A DNA stretch of 64,000 bases from Brooklawnia cerclae (GCF_011758645.1 NZ_JAAMOZ010000001.1:1612001-1676000); one strand, 5' to 3'. Positions 40,673 through 48,831 are shown, counted from the stretch's first letter. Program-made: numbers and translations. The notes: generated by a model not told the origin, from the letters alone.

Positions 40673-41488
40673 ATGGCCACCGATCACTCAGATTCTGCCG
40701 CAGACTCCCTGGACGCGTTCACCGCCGACCTGCGTGCGCTACGCCGGGACGCCGGCAACCCCACACTCGCCACGCTGGAGCGGCGTACCGGTATCTCCAA
40801 GAGCGTCTTGTCGGACGCGCTGGCGGGGCGACGGCTGCCTACCGAGCGGACCACTGCGACGTTGGTGGCCACCTTGGGCGGCGACGAGACCGCGTGGGTT
40901 GCACGGCGTGCCCGACTCGATCCGCGCAACGCCGGGGCCGGTGTCCCAACCGGAGGCTCCACCCCGGCGATCCGCCCGGGCGGCCCGAGGTTTTCACTTC
41001 CTGCCCTGATAGGCGTCGGGGTCGGCGCGGCCTTGCTCAGCGCCATCCTCACCAGCCTGGTGTGGACGGCGGTGGTGATCCACGACGAGGGTGAGACGGC
41101 GACCGCACCCGGCGAGAGCTACCTCGACGTGGCCGACGCCGTCGACCCGATGCAGACCAAATGCCGCGAGGACGCGGTGATCGCGGCCAGTGAGGAACGT
41201 CTCGACGGCGATGTACAGGTGCAGATGATGTATTCCAACCAGTGCATGGCGGTTTGGGGCCGGGTCACGCGCTACGACGGCGAAGCCGCTGGTAACTCGG
41301 TGACGATGCGGATCTACCCGGCGATCGACATGACGAGTGACCGCAGCCAGGAGCGTTCGGCCTTCGACGTCCAGTCCGTCTACACCACGCTCTTGATCGA
41401 ACCCGACGTGGACGCCCGGGTGTGCGGCATCGCGACCGTGACCCGCGACGGCGAGTCGATCGAACTCGGCCCGCCGGTGTGCATCTAG
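40673..41488 (+). CDS. Membrane-anchored XRE-type HTH protein with extracytoplasmic DUF2690 domain
   Basis: 271 residues from ATG 40673, seven bases after GGAGGA. Residues about 10-70 are a helix-turn-helix (LRALRRDAGNPTLATLERRTGISKSVL, then SDALAGRRLPTERTTATLVATLGG). One membrane helix follows (LPALIGVGVGAALLSAILTSLVW, about 105-128), then an outer domain with the DUF2690 (YjfA-like) pattern: K-C-R-E-D-A-V, QMMYSNQCMAVWGRVTRYDG and a C-terminal G-P-P-V-C-I. The layout suggests a one-component sensor reading outside and binding DNA inside, but neither ligand nor target is known. It heads the repeat-flanked module. Confidence 0.8.
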   Translation: MATDHSDSAADSLDAFTADLRALRRDAGNPTLATLERRTGISKSVLSDALAGRRLPTERTTATLVATLGGDETAWVARRARLDPRNAGAGVPTGGSTPAIRPGGPRFSLPALIGVGVGAALLSAILTSLVWTAVVIHDEGETATAPGESYLDVADAVDPMQTKCREDAVIAASEERLDGDVQVQMMYSNQCMAVWGRVTRYDGEAAGNSVTMRIYPAIDMTSDRSQERSAFDVQSVYTTLLIEPDVDARVCGIATVTRDGESIELGPPVCI

Positions 41489-41630
41489 GCGCACATATCT
41501 CTTTCCGGTTTTTCCGGATGCCCTCCGGACAAGCGCGAACGCCGTGTCGACGCCAGTAGGTTCCGGTTGCGGGGAAACGCTCAGGTCAACTCCTTGCACC
41601 CTCAACCCGCTATTTCACCTGGAGGCCTCT

Positions 41631-41948
41631 ATGCCCGGATGGCTCGGCGCACTTCTGTTCTTCGGCGCAATTTTCGCCGTCCTCACCCTGTGGGACAAGC
41701 TCAAGGAAAGCAACGGTGCTGCGGGACGCGCAGCGCGTGCTGCCAGTGACGCGGCGGACACGGCGTCCAACGCGGTCGGCATCGTGGTGATGCGGGTCGC
41801 GGGCGTGGTGTTCGTGTTGCTCGGTGCTGTCGGCGTGGTCCTGCTTTTCACCGACGGATTCGCCTGGTGGCGGTTGGGAGGCCTCCTGTTGGCGGCTTAC
41901 GGCGTCTACCTGCTGATGCCGGGGCACGACAAATGGCTCTTCTTCTAG
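41631..41948 (+). CDS. Small membrane protein of unknown function
   Basis: 105 residues from ATG 41631 with TGGAGG eight bases upstream. Three hydrophobic segments are visible: residues about 3-20, 50-72 and 76-97, with an Ala-rich amphipathic stretch (NGAAGRAARAASDAADTASNA) between the first two. I do not recognise the family. It lies 142 bp after the DUF2690 gene and 8 bp before the lipoprotein gene, so it starts a likely four-gene operon of small proteins. Confidence 0.7.
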   Translation: MPGWLGALLFFGAIFAVLTLWDKLKESNGAAGRAARAASDAADTASNAVGIVVMRVAGVVFVLLGAVGVVLLFTDGFAWWRLGGLLLAAYGVYLLMPGHDKWLFF

Positions 41949-41956
41949 GAGATCTC

Positions 41957-42325
41957 ATGTTCCGGTTTCGCAGGCTTGCCGCGCGCCGCTTGGTGGGTGC
42001 CGTAGTCCTGGCCACGAGCCTCGCCCTCGGCCTCACCGGGTGCGGCGAACCGGAGTTCACCGGCGTGTGGAAACCCGACGACGGCAGTGGCTTGAAGACC
42101 ATCGCCGACGGTGGGCAGTGCTCGGGCATGTACTACAACAACGGGAAGCCGCTGGACATCGGGGGGACGATGACCTGCACCTTCAGCTCGGGCTCGGATG
42201 GGGCTTACGTGCTGGTGGTGCGCCAACCTCCCAATGAGCGCAGCTACATCGTCGAGTTCCCCGCCGACGACACCATGGTGCTTCGTTCCGGCGATACCAC
42301 CGTGGTCACACTCACCCGCCAGTAG
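41957..42325 (+). CDS. Small secreted lipoprotein of unknown function
   Basis: 122 residues from ATG 41957 with AGGAG upstream. The N-terminus is a lipoprotein signal peptide: basic MFRFRRLAARR, hydrophobic core, and the lipobox L-T-G-C at about residue 28. The mature part (about 95 residues) starts EPEFTGVWKPDDGS, a short beta-rich domain with three further cysteines (QCSGMYYNN, TMTCTF). No family recognised; the G-V-W and repeated beta strands resemble small lipocalin-like domains, but this is weak. Confidence 0.7.
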   Translation: MFRFRRLAARRLVGAVVLATSLALGLTGCGEPEFTGVWKPDDGSGLKTIADGGQCSGMYYNNGKPLDIGGTMTCTFSSGSDGAYVLVVRQPPNERSYIVEFPADDTMVLRSGDTTVVTLTRQ

Positions 42326-42353
42326 CCATTCATCCGATTGGGAGAGACACACC

Positions 42354-42755
42354 ATGGCAAAGAAACACAAGTATCACAACGCCGGGTTGACGCTCAGTTC
42401 CGCGCTCACCCCAGCCCAGTTGCTGACGATCGCCAAGCAGGTGGCGGGCACGCTCAAGCCCCTCGTCCTCGATGCCGAAACGCCTTCGTCGCTGCGTTTC
42501 CTGGTGAAGAACTGGGCCCGCGTCACCTTCATGAGCTTCGGAGTCGATGTGGCGTCCGAAGGGGCCCGGACGGCGCTCACCACCACCATCGCGGAATACC
42601 AGACGAGCCAGGCGACGGTGTTCTTCATCCCGATCGGGCCGAAGGAAATGCTGGGGTACGGCGAGTACCGCAGCTACATGCGGGCGCTCGCCGACGCTGT
42701 TGTCGCCGCGGATCCGGGTGCCACCTTCGTCATCACCGAGACGGAGGCCGCATGA
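42354..42755 (+). CDS. Uncharacterised soluble protein of the repeat-flanked module
   Basis: 133 residues from ATG 42354 with GGGAGAG upstream. No signal peptide or membrane helix. The sequence begins with a basic MAKKHKYHN, has a helical segment (LTPAQLLTIAKQVAGTL) and a mixed alpha/beta C-terminal half (QATVFFIPIGPKEMLGYGEYRSYM). Family not recognised. It overlaps the next gene by 4 bases (ATGA), so the two products are probably made together. Confidence 0.65.
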   Translation: MAKKHKYHNAGLTLSSALTPAQLLTIAKQVAGTLKPLVLDAETPSSLRFLVKNWARVTFMSFGVDVASEGARTALTTTIAEYQTSQATVFFIPIGPKEMLGYGEYRSYMRALADAVVAADPGATFVITETEAA

Positions 42756-42988
42756 ACGGCATCAACACCAAAGTCCTGGCGGTTGTCAGCGGGGTGTGCC
42801 TGATCGCCGGCGTCATCTGGTTCCGGGTGGGTGTGGACGCCGACCTCGTCTGGATGCCGATCGCGTTGCTCGTCGTCGGCTTCGCAGGGGCCGCGGTCTA
42901 TCAGCACCTGCGCAAACTCGACTCCCGGGCCGCGCAGGACAAGCTCCATGACGATCTGCGCCGCACCTACGGGAATCAGCAGAAGTAG
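42752..42988 (+). CDS. Small membrane protein with cytoplasmic basic tail
   Basis: 78 residues from ATG 42752, overlapping the previous gene (ATGA). Two hydrophobic segments are visible (VLAVVSGVCLIAGVIWF and LVWMPIALLVVGFAGAAVY), followed by a charged tail (QHLRKLDSRAAQDKLHDDLRRTYGNQQK region). Family not recognised. Last gene of the module, 88 bp before direct repeat copy B. Confidence 0.65.
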   Translation: MNGINTKVLAVVSGVCLIAGVIWFRVGVDADLVWMPIALLVVGFAGAAVYQHLRKLDSRAAQDKLHDDLRRTYGNQQK

Positions 42989-43076
42989 CGGCCAGGGCCC
43001 GTCGACCCGTCTGGCGCGAGCGTCCGCTCATCTCGGACGATTCGGCTCCCCTCCCGCTGCTCGTCGCTGTCTCCGG

Positions 43077-43183
43077 CGGGCGTCCGCTCATTTACGCGGA
43101 CGCCGCGTGTTCCCGCGGGTGCTATACGACCCGCGGGAGACGACAAGGCCCGCCTGAAGTCACGCGGCCCGCGTGAACGGCCA
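43077..43183. repeat. Direct repeat copy B (107 bp) flanking the five-gene module
   Basis: Same orientation and length as copy A (40457-40563). The 10-bp inverted repeat is at 43111-43120 and 43129-43138. It lies between the last module gene and the 3' end of acoR. A short word GCGTCCGCTCAT occurs in it and again about 60 bp upstream. Confidence 0.8.
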
Positions 43184-43217
43184 TGAAGCCTCCGGGCCGG
43201 CGAAGCCCAGCCCGTTC

Positions 43218-44633
43218 TCAGCCCAGTTCGCGCTCCAGCCGCCGCAGCCGGGCTTCGAGAAGAGGAATCTGCGCCGATTGCGCGGGCAGACCCCCGATGA
43301 GTGCGCGCAGGGCCTCGGTGTCCTGCTGCCCGGCGGGATTGCCGCACCACGCGGAGAGTTCCCCGAGGCCGGCGGCGAGCACGGCGCGGCGCAACGACTC
43401 GTGGAGTTCGCCTCTCGCGAGTTCGACGGCCAGTGATGTGGCCTGCGGCAGCATCGGGCCCGTGTACTCGGCGATCGCCTCCAGCACGCGGCCGTGGGTG
43501 AGGAGGTCGCAGATGTGACCGGCGTCCATGTCGACCTTCGTGGTGAACCGGTAGGGGGCGCTGGCCAGGTGTCCGCCGAGGTCCTTGCGGATGCGGAACA
43601 CCTCGGCGCGGATCGCGACTGCGTTGCCGTCGTCCCCGTACACCTCCTGCGCCAGCTGCTCGGCCGACATCCCTTCGGGATGCATGGCGAGCAGGACGAG
43701 GATCTCCGCACGTCGCGGGGTCAGCTGGATCGTGCGTTCCCCGATCTCGATCGTCGGTGCGCCCGGCCCGAGCACGCGCAGCCGCACGTGGGTCGTCCGG
43801 TGGTGCGCACGCCGGTGCAGGATGTGGTAGCCCCAGTCAGCGGCTTCGATGTCGAGAGTGGACGCCGGTCCCTCACGAAGATCGGACGCGCCCCAGACCT
43901 GTCTGCCTCCGGGGCTGACGAGCAGAGCGTCCTCGCGCCGGATCCCTCGTTCGAGGAGCCGCGTGAGCACCTCAGCGTCCCGGCGGTTCCATTCGGCCCG
44001 TACCATCTCCTCGATCGTGCGTCCCGCGGTTCGCACCAGGGGAAGTGTGTCGATGCTGGCCAGCCGGTAGGGGCCGCTGATGTCGATGATGCCGATCGGC
44101 CGGCCGGTGTCGGGGTCGGTCACCGGGACCGCCGCGCAGTACCAGTCGTGATGGGTGGTGATGAAGTGCTCGGCGGCGAGGATCTCCACCGGTCCACCGG
44201 TGACCAGGGCGGTTCCGATCGCGTTGGTGCCCACCCGCGATTCCGTCCAGGCCGCTCCCGGCTGCATGCCGATGCGGTCTGCCCGTTGCCTGCCCGCGCG
44301 GGAGCCGTCGAGCCACAGCACCCTGCCGTCCATGTCGGTCACCGCGAGTATGCGCCAGGCGTCCTCGTGCCCGTCGATGAGCAGGCTGCGCAGCACCGGC
44401 AGATAGGGCGCCAGCGGGTGCGACTCCTGCCGGTCGCCCAGGTCGGTGATGTCGATGTCGGGAGGGGGCTCCCCTGGTTTCAGGCCGGCGGCCACCGTGC
44501 GATCCCAGGATTCCGCGACCAGACGTCTGACGCCTTGCCGTGTGTCGGACTCGAACGCGTCCTCGTACGCACGGCGCGTCCCCGCGACCCGCTCCTCCAG
44601 GCCCCGGCGTGACGAACTCGACTGTGAGACCAT
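43218..44633 (-). CDS. acoR: GAF-domain transcriptional regulator, AcoR-like, with winged-helix C-terminus
   Basis: 471 residues from ATG 44633; a longer frame to 44690 has no Shine-Dalgarno. Residues about 60-230 are the AcoR-type GAF sensor region (LAVTDMDGRVLWLDGS, WTESRVGTNAIGTAL, then PVTDPDTGRPIGIIDISGP), which binds acetoin-like ligands in relatives. There is no AAA+ sigma-54 activation domain; instead residues about 310-390 form an OmpR-like winged helix (IQLTPRRAEILVLLAMHPEGMSAEQLAQEVYGD). This layout fits an actinobacterium, where sigma-54 is absent. It is co-oriented with the acoX operon but separated from it by the repeat-flanked module. Confidence 0.85.
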   Translation of the reverse strand: MVSQSSSSRRGLEERVAGTRRAYEDAFESDTRQGVRRLVAESWDRTVAAGLKPGEPPPDIDITDLGDRQESHPLAPYLPVLRSLLIDGHEDAWRILAVTDMDGRVLWLDGSRAGRQRADRIGMQPGAAWTESRVGTNAIGTALVTGGPVEILAAEHFITTHHDWYCAAVPVTDPDTGRPIGIIDISGPYRLASIDTLPLVRTAGRTIEEMVRAEWNRRDAEVLTRLLERGIRREDALLVSPGGRQVWGASDLREGPASTLDIEAADWGYHILHRRAHHRTTHVRLRVLGPGAPTIEIGERTIQLTPRRAEILVLLAMHPEGMSAEQLAQEVYGDDGNAVAIRAEVFRIRKDLGGHLASAPYRFTTKVDMDAGHICDLLTHGRVLEAIAEYTGPMLPQATSLAVELARGELHESLRRAVLAAGLGELSAWCGNPAGQQDTEALRALIGGLPAQSAQIPLLEARLRRLERELG

Positions 44634-45172
44634 TGCGGATGTCCTCCTGTGGCCACCATGCCACCAAGCCAGATGCCGACAGTCAATCATGCGGAGCGCC
44701 AGGGCGCCGGGGTTCGGCGCAATCCGTTCGAATCGCCCATCGAGTTCGCCGAACGCCCGCCGCGCCTGTTCGAGCCCGTCGAAACGCCCGTTGAGCCCGT
44801 CGAAACGTTCGTTGAGCCTGTCGAAACGCCCGTTGAGCTTGTCGAAACGTTCGTTGAGCCTGTCGAAACGCCCGTTGAGCTTGTCGAAACGTTCGTTGAG
44901 CCTGTCGAAACGTTCGTTGAGCTTGTCGAAACGTTCGTCCCTTCGACAAGCTCAGGGGCCACAAGAACCGAACCCGCCCAAACGCCCGTTGAGCCTGTCG
45001 AAACGTTCGTTGAGCCTGTCGAAACGCCCGTTGAGCCTGTCGAAACGCCCGACCCTTCGACAAGCTCAGGGACCACAAAAACCGAACCTGTCGAAGCGAA
45101 CCTGGCTTCGACAAGCTCAGCCATCGTCCGCCCAAACGCCCGCTGAGCTTGTCGAAACGCCCGCAGGCTCGC
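44634..45172. repeat. Cluster 2 of TTGAGCC/TTGTCGAAA repeats (about 15 copies)
   Basis: Between acoR and the YggS-like gene. From about 44768 to 45160 there are roughly twelve direct and three inverted copies, most in a 21-bp period of the form CGTTGAGCCTGTCGAAACG. Because 21 is a multiple of 3 the array stays open in several frames and produces false proteins with a 7-residue repeat. The first 130 bp (44634-44767) are the acoR upstream region with nothing else recognised. Confidence 0.85.
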
Positions 45173-45955
45173 TCAATCCGCCCTGTGTCCCCCGAAGGCA
45201 GCCGGCCAGTAGGACGTGTGGGGGGCCGGGCGGGGGCCGAAAATGGCTTGTCCGACGCGGACGACGGTGCTTCCCTCCTCGATCGCGAGCTCGAAGTCGC
45301 CCGACATCCCCATCGACAGGCCACCGGGACCCACCAGATCGGGGTCGGAGTCGCGAGCTTCGTCCCGGATGCGGCGCAGCATGCGGAAACAGCTGCGGAC
45401 GCGCTGCTCGTCGCGGGTGTTGGCCGCCAAAGTCATGAATCCCTGCACCTGCAGGGACGAGTAGGCCCGCAGCTGTTTCAGGAAGCCGGGCACGTCCTCA
45501 GGGATGAGCCCCGACTTGGACTCCTCGGCGGAGGTGTTGACCTGGATGTAGACGGCCAGGCCGCGCCCCAGTGCCTGGAGCCGGCGATCGAGGGCTTCGG
45601 CGACGCGTGTGCTGTCGAGTGCCTGGAACTCGGAGGCGATCTCGGCGACCGTCCGGGCCTTGTTGGTCTGCAGGTGGCCGATGATGGCCCACGCGATGTC
45701 GAGGTCGGCGAGGGTCTGGTGTTTGCGTGCGGCCTCTTGCACCTTGTTCTCGCCGAGTTCGTGGGCTCCGGCGGCGACGGCGTTGCGCAGCCGATCCTCC
45801 GCGACGGTCTTGCTCACGGCCAGCAGACGGACCTCGGAGGAATCCCGACCGACCTTCTCCGCGGCCATTCGCATCCGGTCGTGGACGTCCGCCAGGCGGC
45901 GGGCGAAGTCATCGACGGATTGCGGCACGGTGGAGATCTCGGTTTCGCTGGTCAC
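45173..45955 (-). CDS. YggS/PROSC-family pyridoxal phosphate homeostasis protein
   Basis: 260 residues. The PLP lysine is Lys49 in L-L-A-V-S-K-T; other family blocks are ELGENKVQEA, WAIIGHLQTNKA, IQVNTSAEESKSG and LSMGMSGDFELAI. It binds PLP without catalysing a known reaction and keeps vitamin B6 pools balanced. In many actinobacteria it sits near division genes; here it lies alone between the repeat array and a divergent protein phosphatase gene. Confidence 0.92.
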   Translation of the reverse strand: MTSETEISTVPQSVDDFARRLADVHDRMRMAAEKVGRDSSEVRLLAVSKTVAEDRLRNAVAAGAHELGENKVQEAARKHQTLADLDIAWAIIGHLQTNKARTVAEIASEFQALDSTRVAEALDRRLQALGRGLAVYIQVNTSAEESKSGLIPEDVPGFLKQLRAYSSLQVQGFMTLAANTRDEQRVRSCFRMLRRIRDEARDSDPDLVGPGGLSMGMSGDFELAIEEGSTVVRVGQAIFGPRPAPHTSYWPAAFGGHRAD

Positions 45956-46046
45956 CCAGTCATTTTACGGCCCCGCTCGCGACCGGCCATCCCCGCGGTC
46001 GCGGCGTCCACCGGCGGAATTGCGGAATCACGTTATCCTGTCCAGC

Positions 46047-46706
46047 ATGGGTTTTCCGCACGCCAGCCACTCGACCACCTCCGGCGGCGCGCAGGCACCC
46101 GAACCAACTGACGAGCCGGTTCCGGCATGGCTCCGCACCGGTGCGTCACCGGTACGTCCGCCTCGCCGGGCGGAGCTTCCCCCCTGCAAGGTGCTGTTCG
46201 TGTGCACGGGCAACATCTGCCGCTCCCCTTTCGCGGAGGCCTATCTGCGTGCCAGGGTTCCACCGGACGCCCGCGTGCAGATCTCGTCCGCCGGTGTCGG
46301 TGCGATGACGGGGCAGGGTCTCGACCCGTTGATGGCCGAGCAGGCGCGCATGCGAGGAGTCCCCGCCGACGCCCACATCGCCCGTCAGGTGACCGGACGC
46401 GATCTTCTGGCGTCCGACCTCATCCTGGTCTTCGGCCCGGAGCATCGGGACTGGATCCGTGACGAGACACCGCAGGCTTCCCGGCGCGTGTTCGCGTTGG
46501 GGCAGGTGTCGTCCGCCCTGTATCTGAAACCTCCATGGTCGGGCCTCGGGTGGCATCAGGTCGCGGACGTCGTCCGCTCGCTGCGACCGGCCCCGGACGA
46601 CTCCGATTGGACACCCGATCCCTACAGACGGGGCCCCGAGGCTGCTGCCCGCGCGGCCGAGGCGATCAGCAGCGCCATCGACGTGATCGTCGAGCGCGTG
46701 CGCTGA
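46047..46706 (+). CDS. Low-molecular-weight protein-tyrosine/arginine phosphatase (Wzb-like)
   Basis: 219 residues from ATG 46047. An about 45-residue Pro-rich N-terminal extension precedes the catalytic domain, whose P-loop C53-T-G-N-I-C-R59-S is complete; the general acid is the D in D-P-Y-R near residue 190. Such phosphatases dephosphorylate tyrosine kinases of capsule/exopolysaccharide machinery. Its position at the left edge of the polysaccharide region supports a Wzb-like role, but no matching tyrosine kinase (Wzc) is in the window. An upstream continuation of the frame overlaps the YggS gene and is not used. Confidence 0.85.
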   Translation: MGFPHASHSTTSGGAQAPEPTDEPVPAWLRTGASPVRPPRRAELPPCKVLFVCTGNICRSPFAEAYLRARVPPDARVQISSAGVGAMTGQGLDPLMAEQARMRGVPADAHIARQVTGRDLLASDLILVFGPEHRDWIRDETPQASRRVFALGQVSSALYLKPPWSGLGWHQVADVVRSLRPAPDDSDWTPDPYRRGPEAAARAAEAISSAIDVIVERVR

Positions 46707-46770
46707 ACGTAGTCCGTTCACCCAACGACCTGCCTGAGCATCACGTCTAGGGAACTACTGATCGACGATC

Positions 46771-46955
46771 CCTAAGCCTGTCGAAACGATCCCTGACCCT
46801 GTCGAAACGACCCCTGAGCCTGTCGAAACGACCCCTGAGCCTGTCGAAACGATCCCTGAGCCTGTCGAAACGATCCCTGAGCCTGTCGAAACGACCCCTG
46901 AGCCTGTCGAAGGGTCGTGGAACCGCCGTCCGGCAACAGGCTTTCGACAGACTCA
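46771..46955. repeat. Cluster 3 of CCTGAGCCTGTCGAAAC repeats
   Basis: Seven direct copies at 21-bp spacing (46771-46912), then a degenerate inverted copy at 46941-46955. The right end abuts and has replaced the 3' part of a mazF gene. Confidence 0.85.
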
Positions 46956-46959
46956 GCCA

Positions 46960-47134
46960 ACATTGCCCGATCCAGCCCGTTAACCGCCTCGACAGGCACT
47001 TCGCTGTTGAGGCCCTTGACGGTCGAGGTGATCGGCGCAACGGTCACTTTGGTCATGGCCGCGCGAGCAGCCTCTCTGGTGAGTACGACAACGGGCCTGG
47101 TCCTGTCCAAGTGCGCCAGGCAGATCTCCCGCAC
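46960..47134 (-). pseudogene. Truncated MazF/PemK-type toxin
   Basis: From GTG 47134 the frame reads REICLAHLDRTRPVVVLTRE, then [20 protein letters not shown] and [14 protein letters not shown], a clear MazF N-terminal half. After N-G-L-D the homology stops and the frame runs into the TGAGTCTGTCGAAAG repeat, so about half the toxin, including the conserved C-terminal strand (D-N-x-x-T-V-P type), is lost. Not expected to be an active mRNA interferase. Confidence 0.75.
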
Positions 47135-47137
47135 AGG

Positions 47138-47320
47138 TCAGCCCTCGACCTCGACATGATCGACGCTCCATCTCACCGGCGGGTCGAGATCGTCCGCTGC
47201 TCCCCTCCCGCGAAGGATCTCGGCATCACGTTCGGCAGCCAGGTGCCTGATCTCGCGCTCAAGCGCCGCCGTGACCAGCGCTGCATACCAGAATGGGATT
47301 CGTTCTGTCCTTCGCCTCAG
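47138..47320 (-). pseudogene. 3' remnant of the MazF-partner antitoxin
   Basis: The frame ending at 47138, 3 bp before the toxin start, encodes ALVTAALEREIRHLAAERD, then AEILRGRGAADDLDPPVRWS and VDHVEVEG. It looks like the C-terminal half of a MazE-type antitoxin. Upstream it runs straight into the antisense of the sugar transferase gene end (47317), so its N-terminal DNA-binding part is gone. Confidence 0.55.
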
Positions 47321-47686
47321 TAGGCGCCGTCGCGGTGGAGGACGACTTTCACGGTGCGGAACAAGATACGCAGATCCCCCACCAACGACCAATTCTCCAC
47401 ATAATACAAATCCAACCGCACCGACTCTTCCCACGACAACCTCGAACGCCCATTCACCTGCCACATACCCGTAATCCCAGGCTTCACCAAAAACCGACGC
47501 CGCACCTGAGCCTCATACTGCTCCACCTCACGCTCCAACGGAGGACGCGGACCCACCAAACTCATATCCCCACGCAACACATTAAACAACTGCGGCAACT
47601 CATCAACACTAAACTTCCGCAACACCCGACCAACCCGCGTCACACGCGGATCATCACGCAACTTAAACAACACCTCATTACCAACG
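47317..47686 (-). repeat. 370-bp near-identical tract, copy 1 (3' end of sugar transferase gene 1)
   Basis: Matches 50773-51142 with two mismatches by eye (one changes Gln to Leu in E-Q/L-Y-E-A-Q-V). On the + strand it is rich in AAC, CAC and CAA words and clearly poorer in GC than the flanking coding sequence. Upstream of the tract the two genes diverge at once. Confidence 0.9.
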
Positions 47687-48831
47687 GTGGAGCTGTCATG
47701 TTCGGCCTTCAGCTTGGCCAGCAATTGCTCGGCGTCCGGTCGCATCGACCTGAATTTGTACATGGTGAAGGTGCGGCCGCCCAACCCCACACGGCACTGC
47801 CGAAAAAGGGCAGGCGCGTGATCCTCACGCCAGATCAGCAGCGGGACGATCAGCCACAGCGGTATCAGGAGGACGATCAGGAAGAGCGCGGCAGCAATGT
47901 CGGTCGCACGCTTGGCGATGAACTTGCCGCCGGAGAATCTGGGGATGTCCACCTGAATCAGCGGCACACCGTCGATAGGACGCAACTGGGTGCGCGGGCC
48001 GGCAATATCGAGCAACGGCGGAGCCAGCAGAAGGTGCTGCGACTCCGGATCAAGAGCCCAACTGAGCTGGCGGATCTTCTCGGACGACAGCCCCGCGGTG
48101 CCGGTGACGAGCAGCGTATCGGCCTGCTGGAGCCTCATCGCATCGAGGGCGTCGTCGATTCCGCCGAGCACGGAGATCTGCGACCCAGGGATGAACGCGT
48201 CGATCGAGCGATCGCGCAAGCAAGCGCCCACCACATCGATGCCTAGTTCGGGTCGCTTGTCGATCTCCGCCACGAGCTTGCGCGCGACTGCGCCACTCCC
48301 TCCCAGCAGAATCGCACGGTGGACGAGATGCCCTGCCCGTCGCTCGCGCACCAGCAGTCTTCGAGCGAGCCATCGCCACAGCAGGAGCAACCCGGTACCG
48401 ACCGGAAGGATGACCACGAAGTATCCGCGCGAGATGTCGATCCGGAGGAGGTAGCTGATCACCGCCATCCCGCCGAACAGGGCGAAACTGGCTCGTGTGC
48501 TGCGCGCGTACTCCTCTCCCCCACTGCCGAGCACTCCGTGGTCATAGGCCTGGTACACACCGAGGAGGGGAATCCAGACGATCAGGATGGCCAACGAAAG
48601 CGGTACGTACGACAGGGGAATCGCACCGATGCCGGTGACGTCGGGATCGGTCAGCCCGAACCGGAGGACGTGCCCGATCACCAATGCCGCCGTGATCGCC
48701 ACGGCGTCCCCGCCGACCATTATCCGAGTGAAACGCCGGTGCTCCTCGCGAACGGCGCGCGGAGGGCGGGAGATCGCCGTCGCCGTTGGTGCCTGCGGTC
48801 GCAACGCGTCGTCCAGCACGTCGTCACTCAC
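47317..48831 (-). CDS. Polyprenyl-phosphate sugar-1-phosphate transferase (WbaP/exopolysaccharide priming enzyme), copy 1
   Basis: 504 residues. Four N-terminal membrane helices (about residues 45-150), a CoA-binding-like middle domain (RAILLGGSGAVARKLVAEIDKRPELG), a fifth helix after KRATD (about 310-335) and the catalytic bacterial sugar transferase domain with YKFRSMRPDAE, KFSVDELPQLFNVL, GDMSLVGPRPPLE and FLVKPGITGMWQVNGRS. It starts repeat-unit synthesis by moving a sugar-1-phosphate onto undecaprenyl phosphate. A homologue of the same size is at 50773-52284; the last 370 bp are nearly identical in both and differ in base composition from the rest of the gene. Confidence 0.93.
   Translation of the reverse strand: MSDDVLDDALRPQAPTATAISRPPRAVREEHRRFTRIMVGGDAVAITAALVIGHVLRFGLTDPDVTGIGAIPLSYVPLSLAILIVWIPLLGVYQAYDHGVLGSGGEEYARSTRASFALFGGMAVISYLLRIDISRGYFVVILPVGTGLLLLWRWLARRLLVRERRAGHLVHRAILLGGSGAVARKLVAEIDKRPELGIDVVGACLRDRSIDAFIPGSQISVLGGIDDALDAMRLQQADTLLVTGTAGLSSEKIRQLSWALDPESQHLLLAPPLLDIAGPRTQLRPIDGVPLIQVDIPRFSGGKFIAKRATDIAAALFLIVLLIPLWLIVPLLIWREDHAPALFRQCRVGLGGRTFTMYKFRSMRPDAEQLLAKLKAEHDSSTVGNEVLFKLRDDPRVTRVGRVLRKFSVDELPQLFNVLRGDMSLVGPRPPLEREVEQYEAQVRRRFLVKPGITGMWQVNGRSRLSWEESVRLDLYYVENWSLVGDLRILFRTVKVVLHRDGAY

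Noticed and set aside
44446-45438. Proteins with repeating P-V-E-P-V-E-T or L-S-L-S-K-R segments over repeat cluster 2
   Set aside because: These frames stay open only because the DNA repeat has a 21-bp period. Reading the repeat in several frames and on both strands gives similar artefacts, and there is no ribosome site or conserved flank.
44768-46955. CRISPR array in repeat clusters 2 or 3
   Set aside because: The units are head-to-tail with almost no unique spacers, occur in both orientations, and no cas genes are present.
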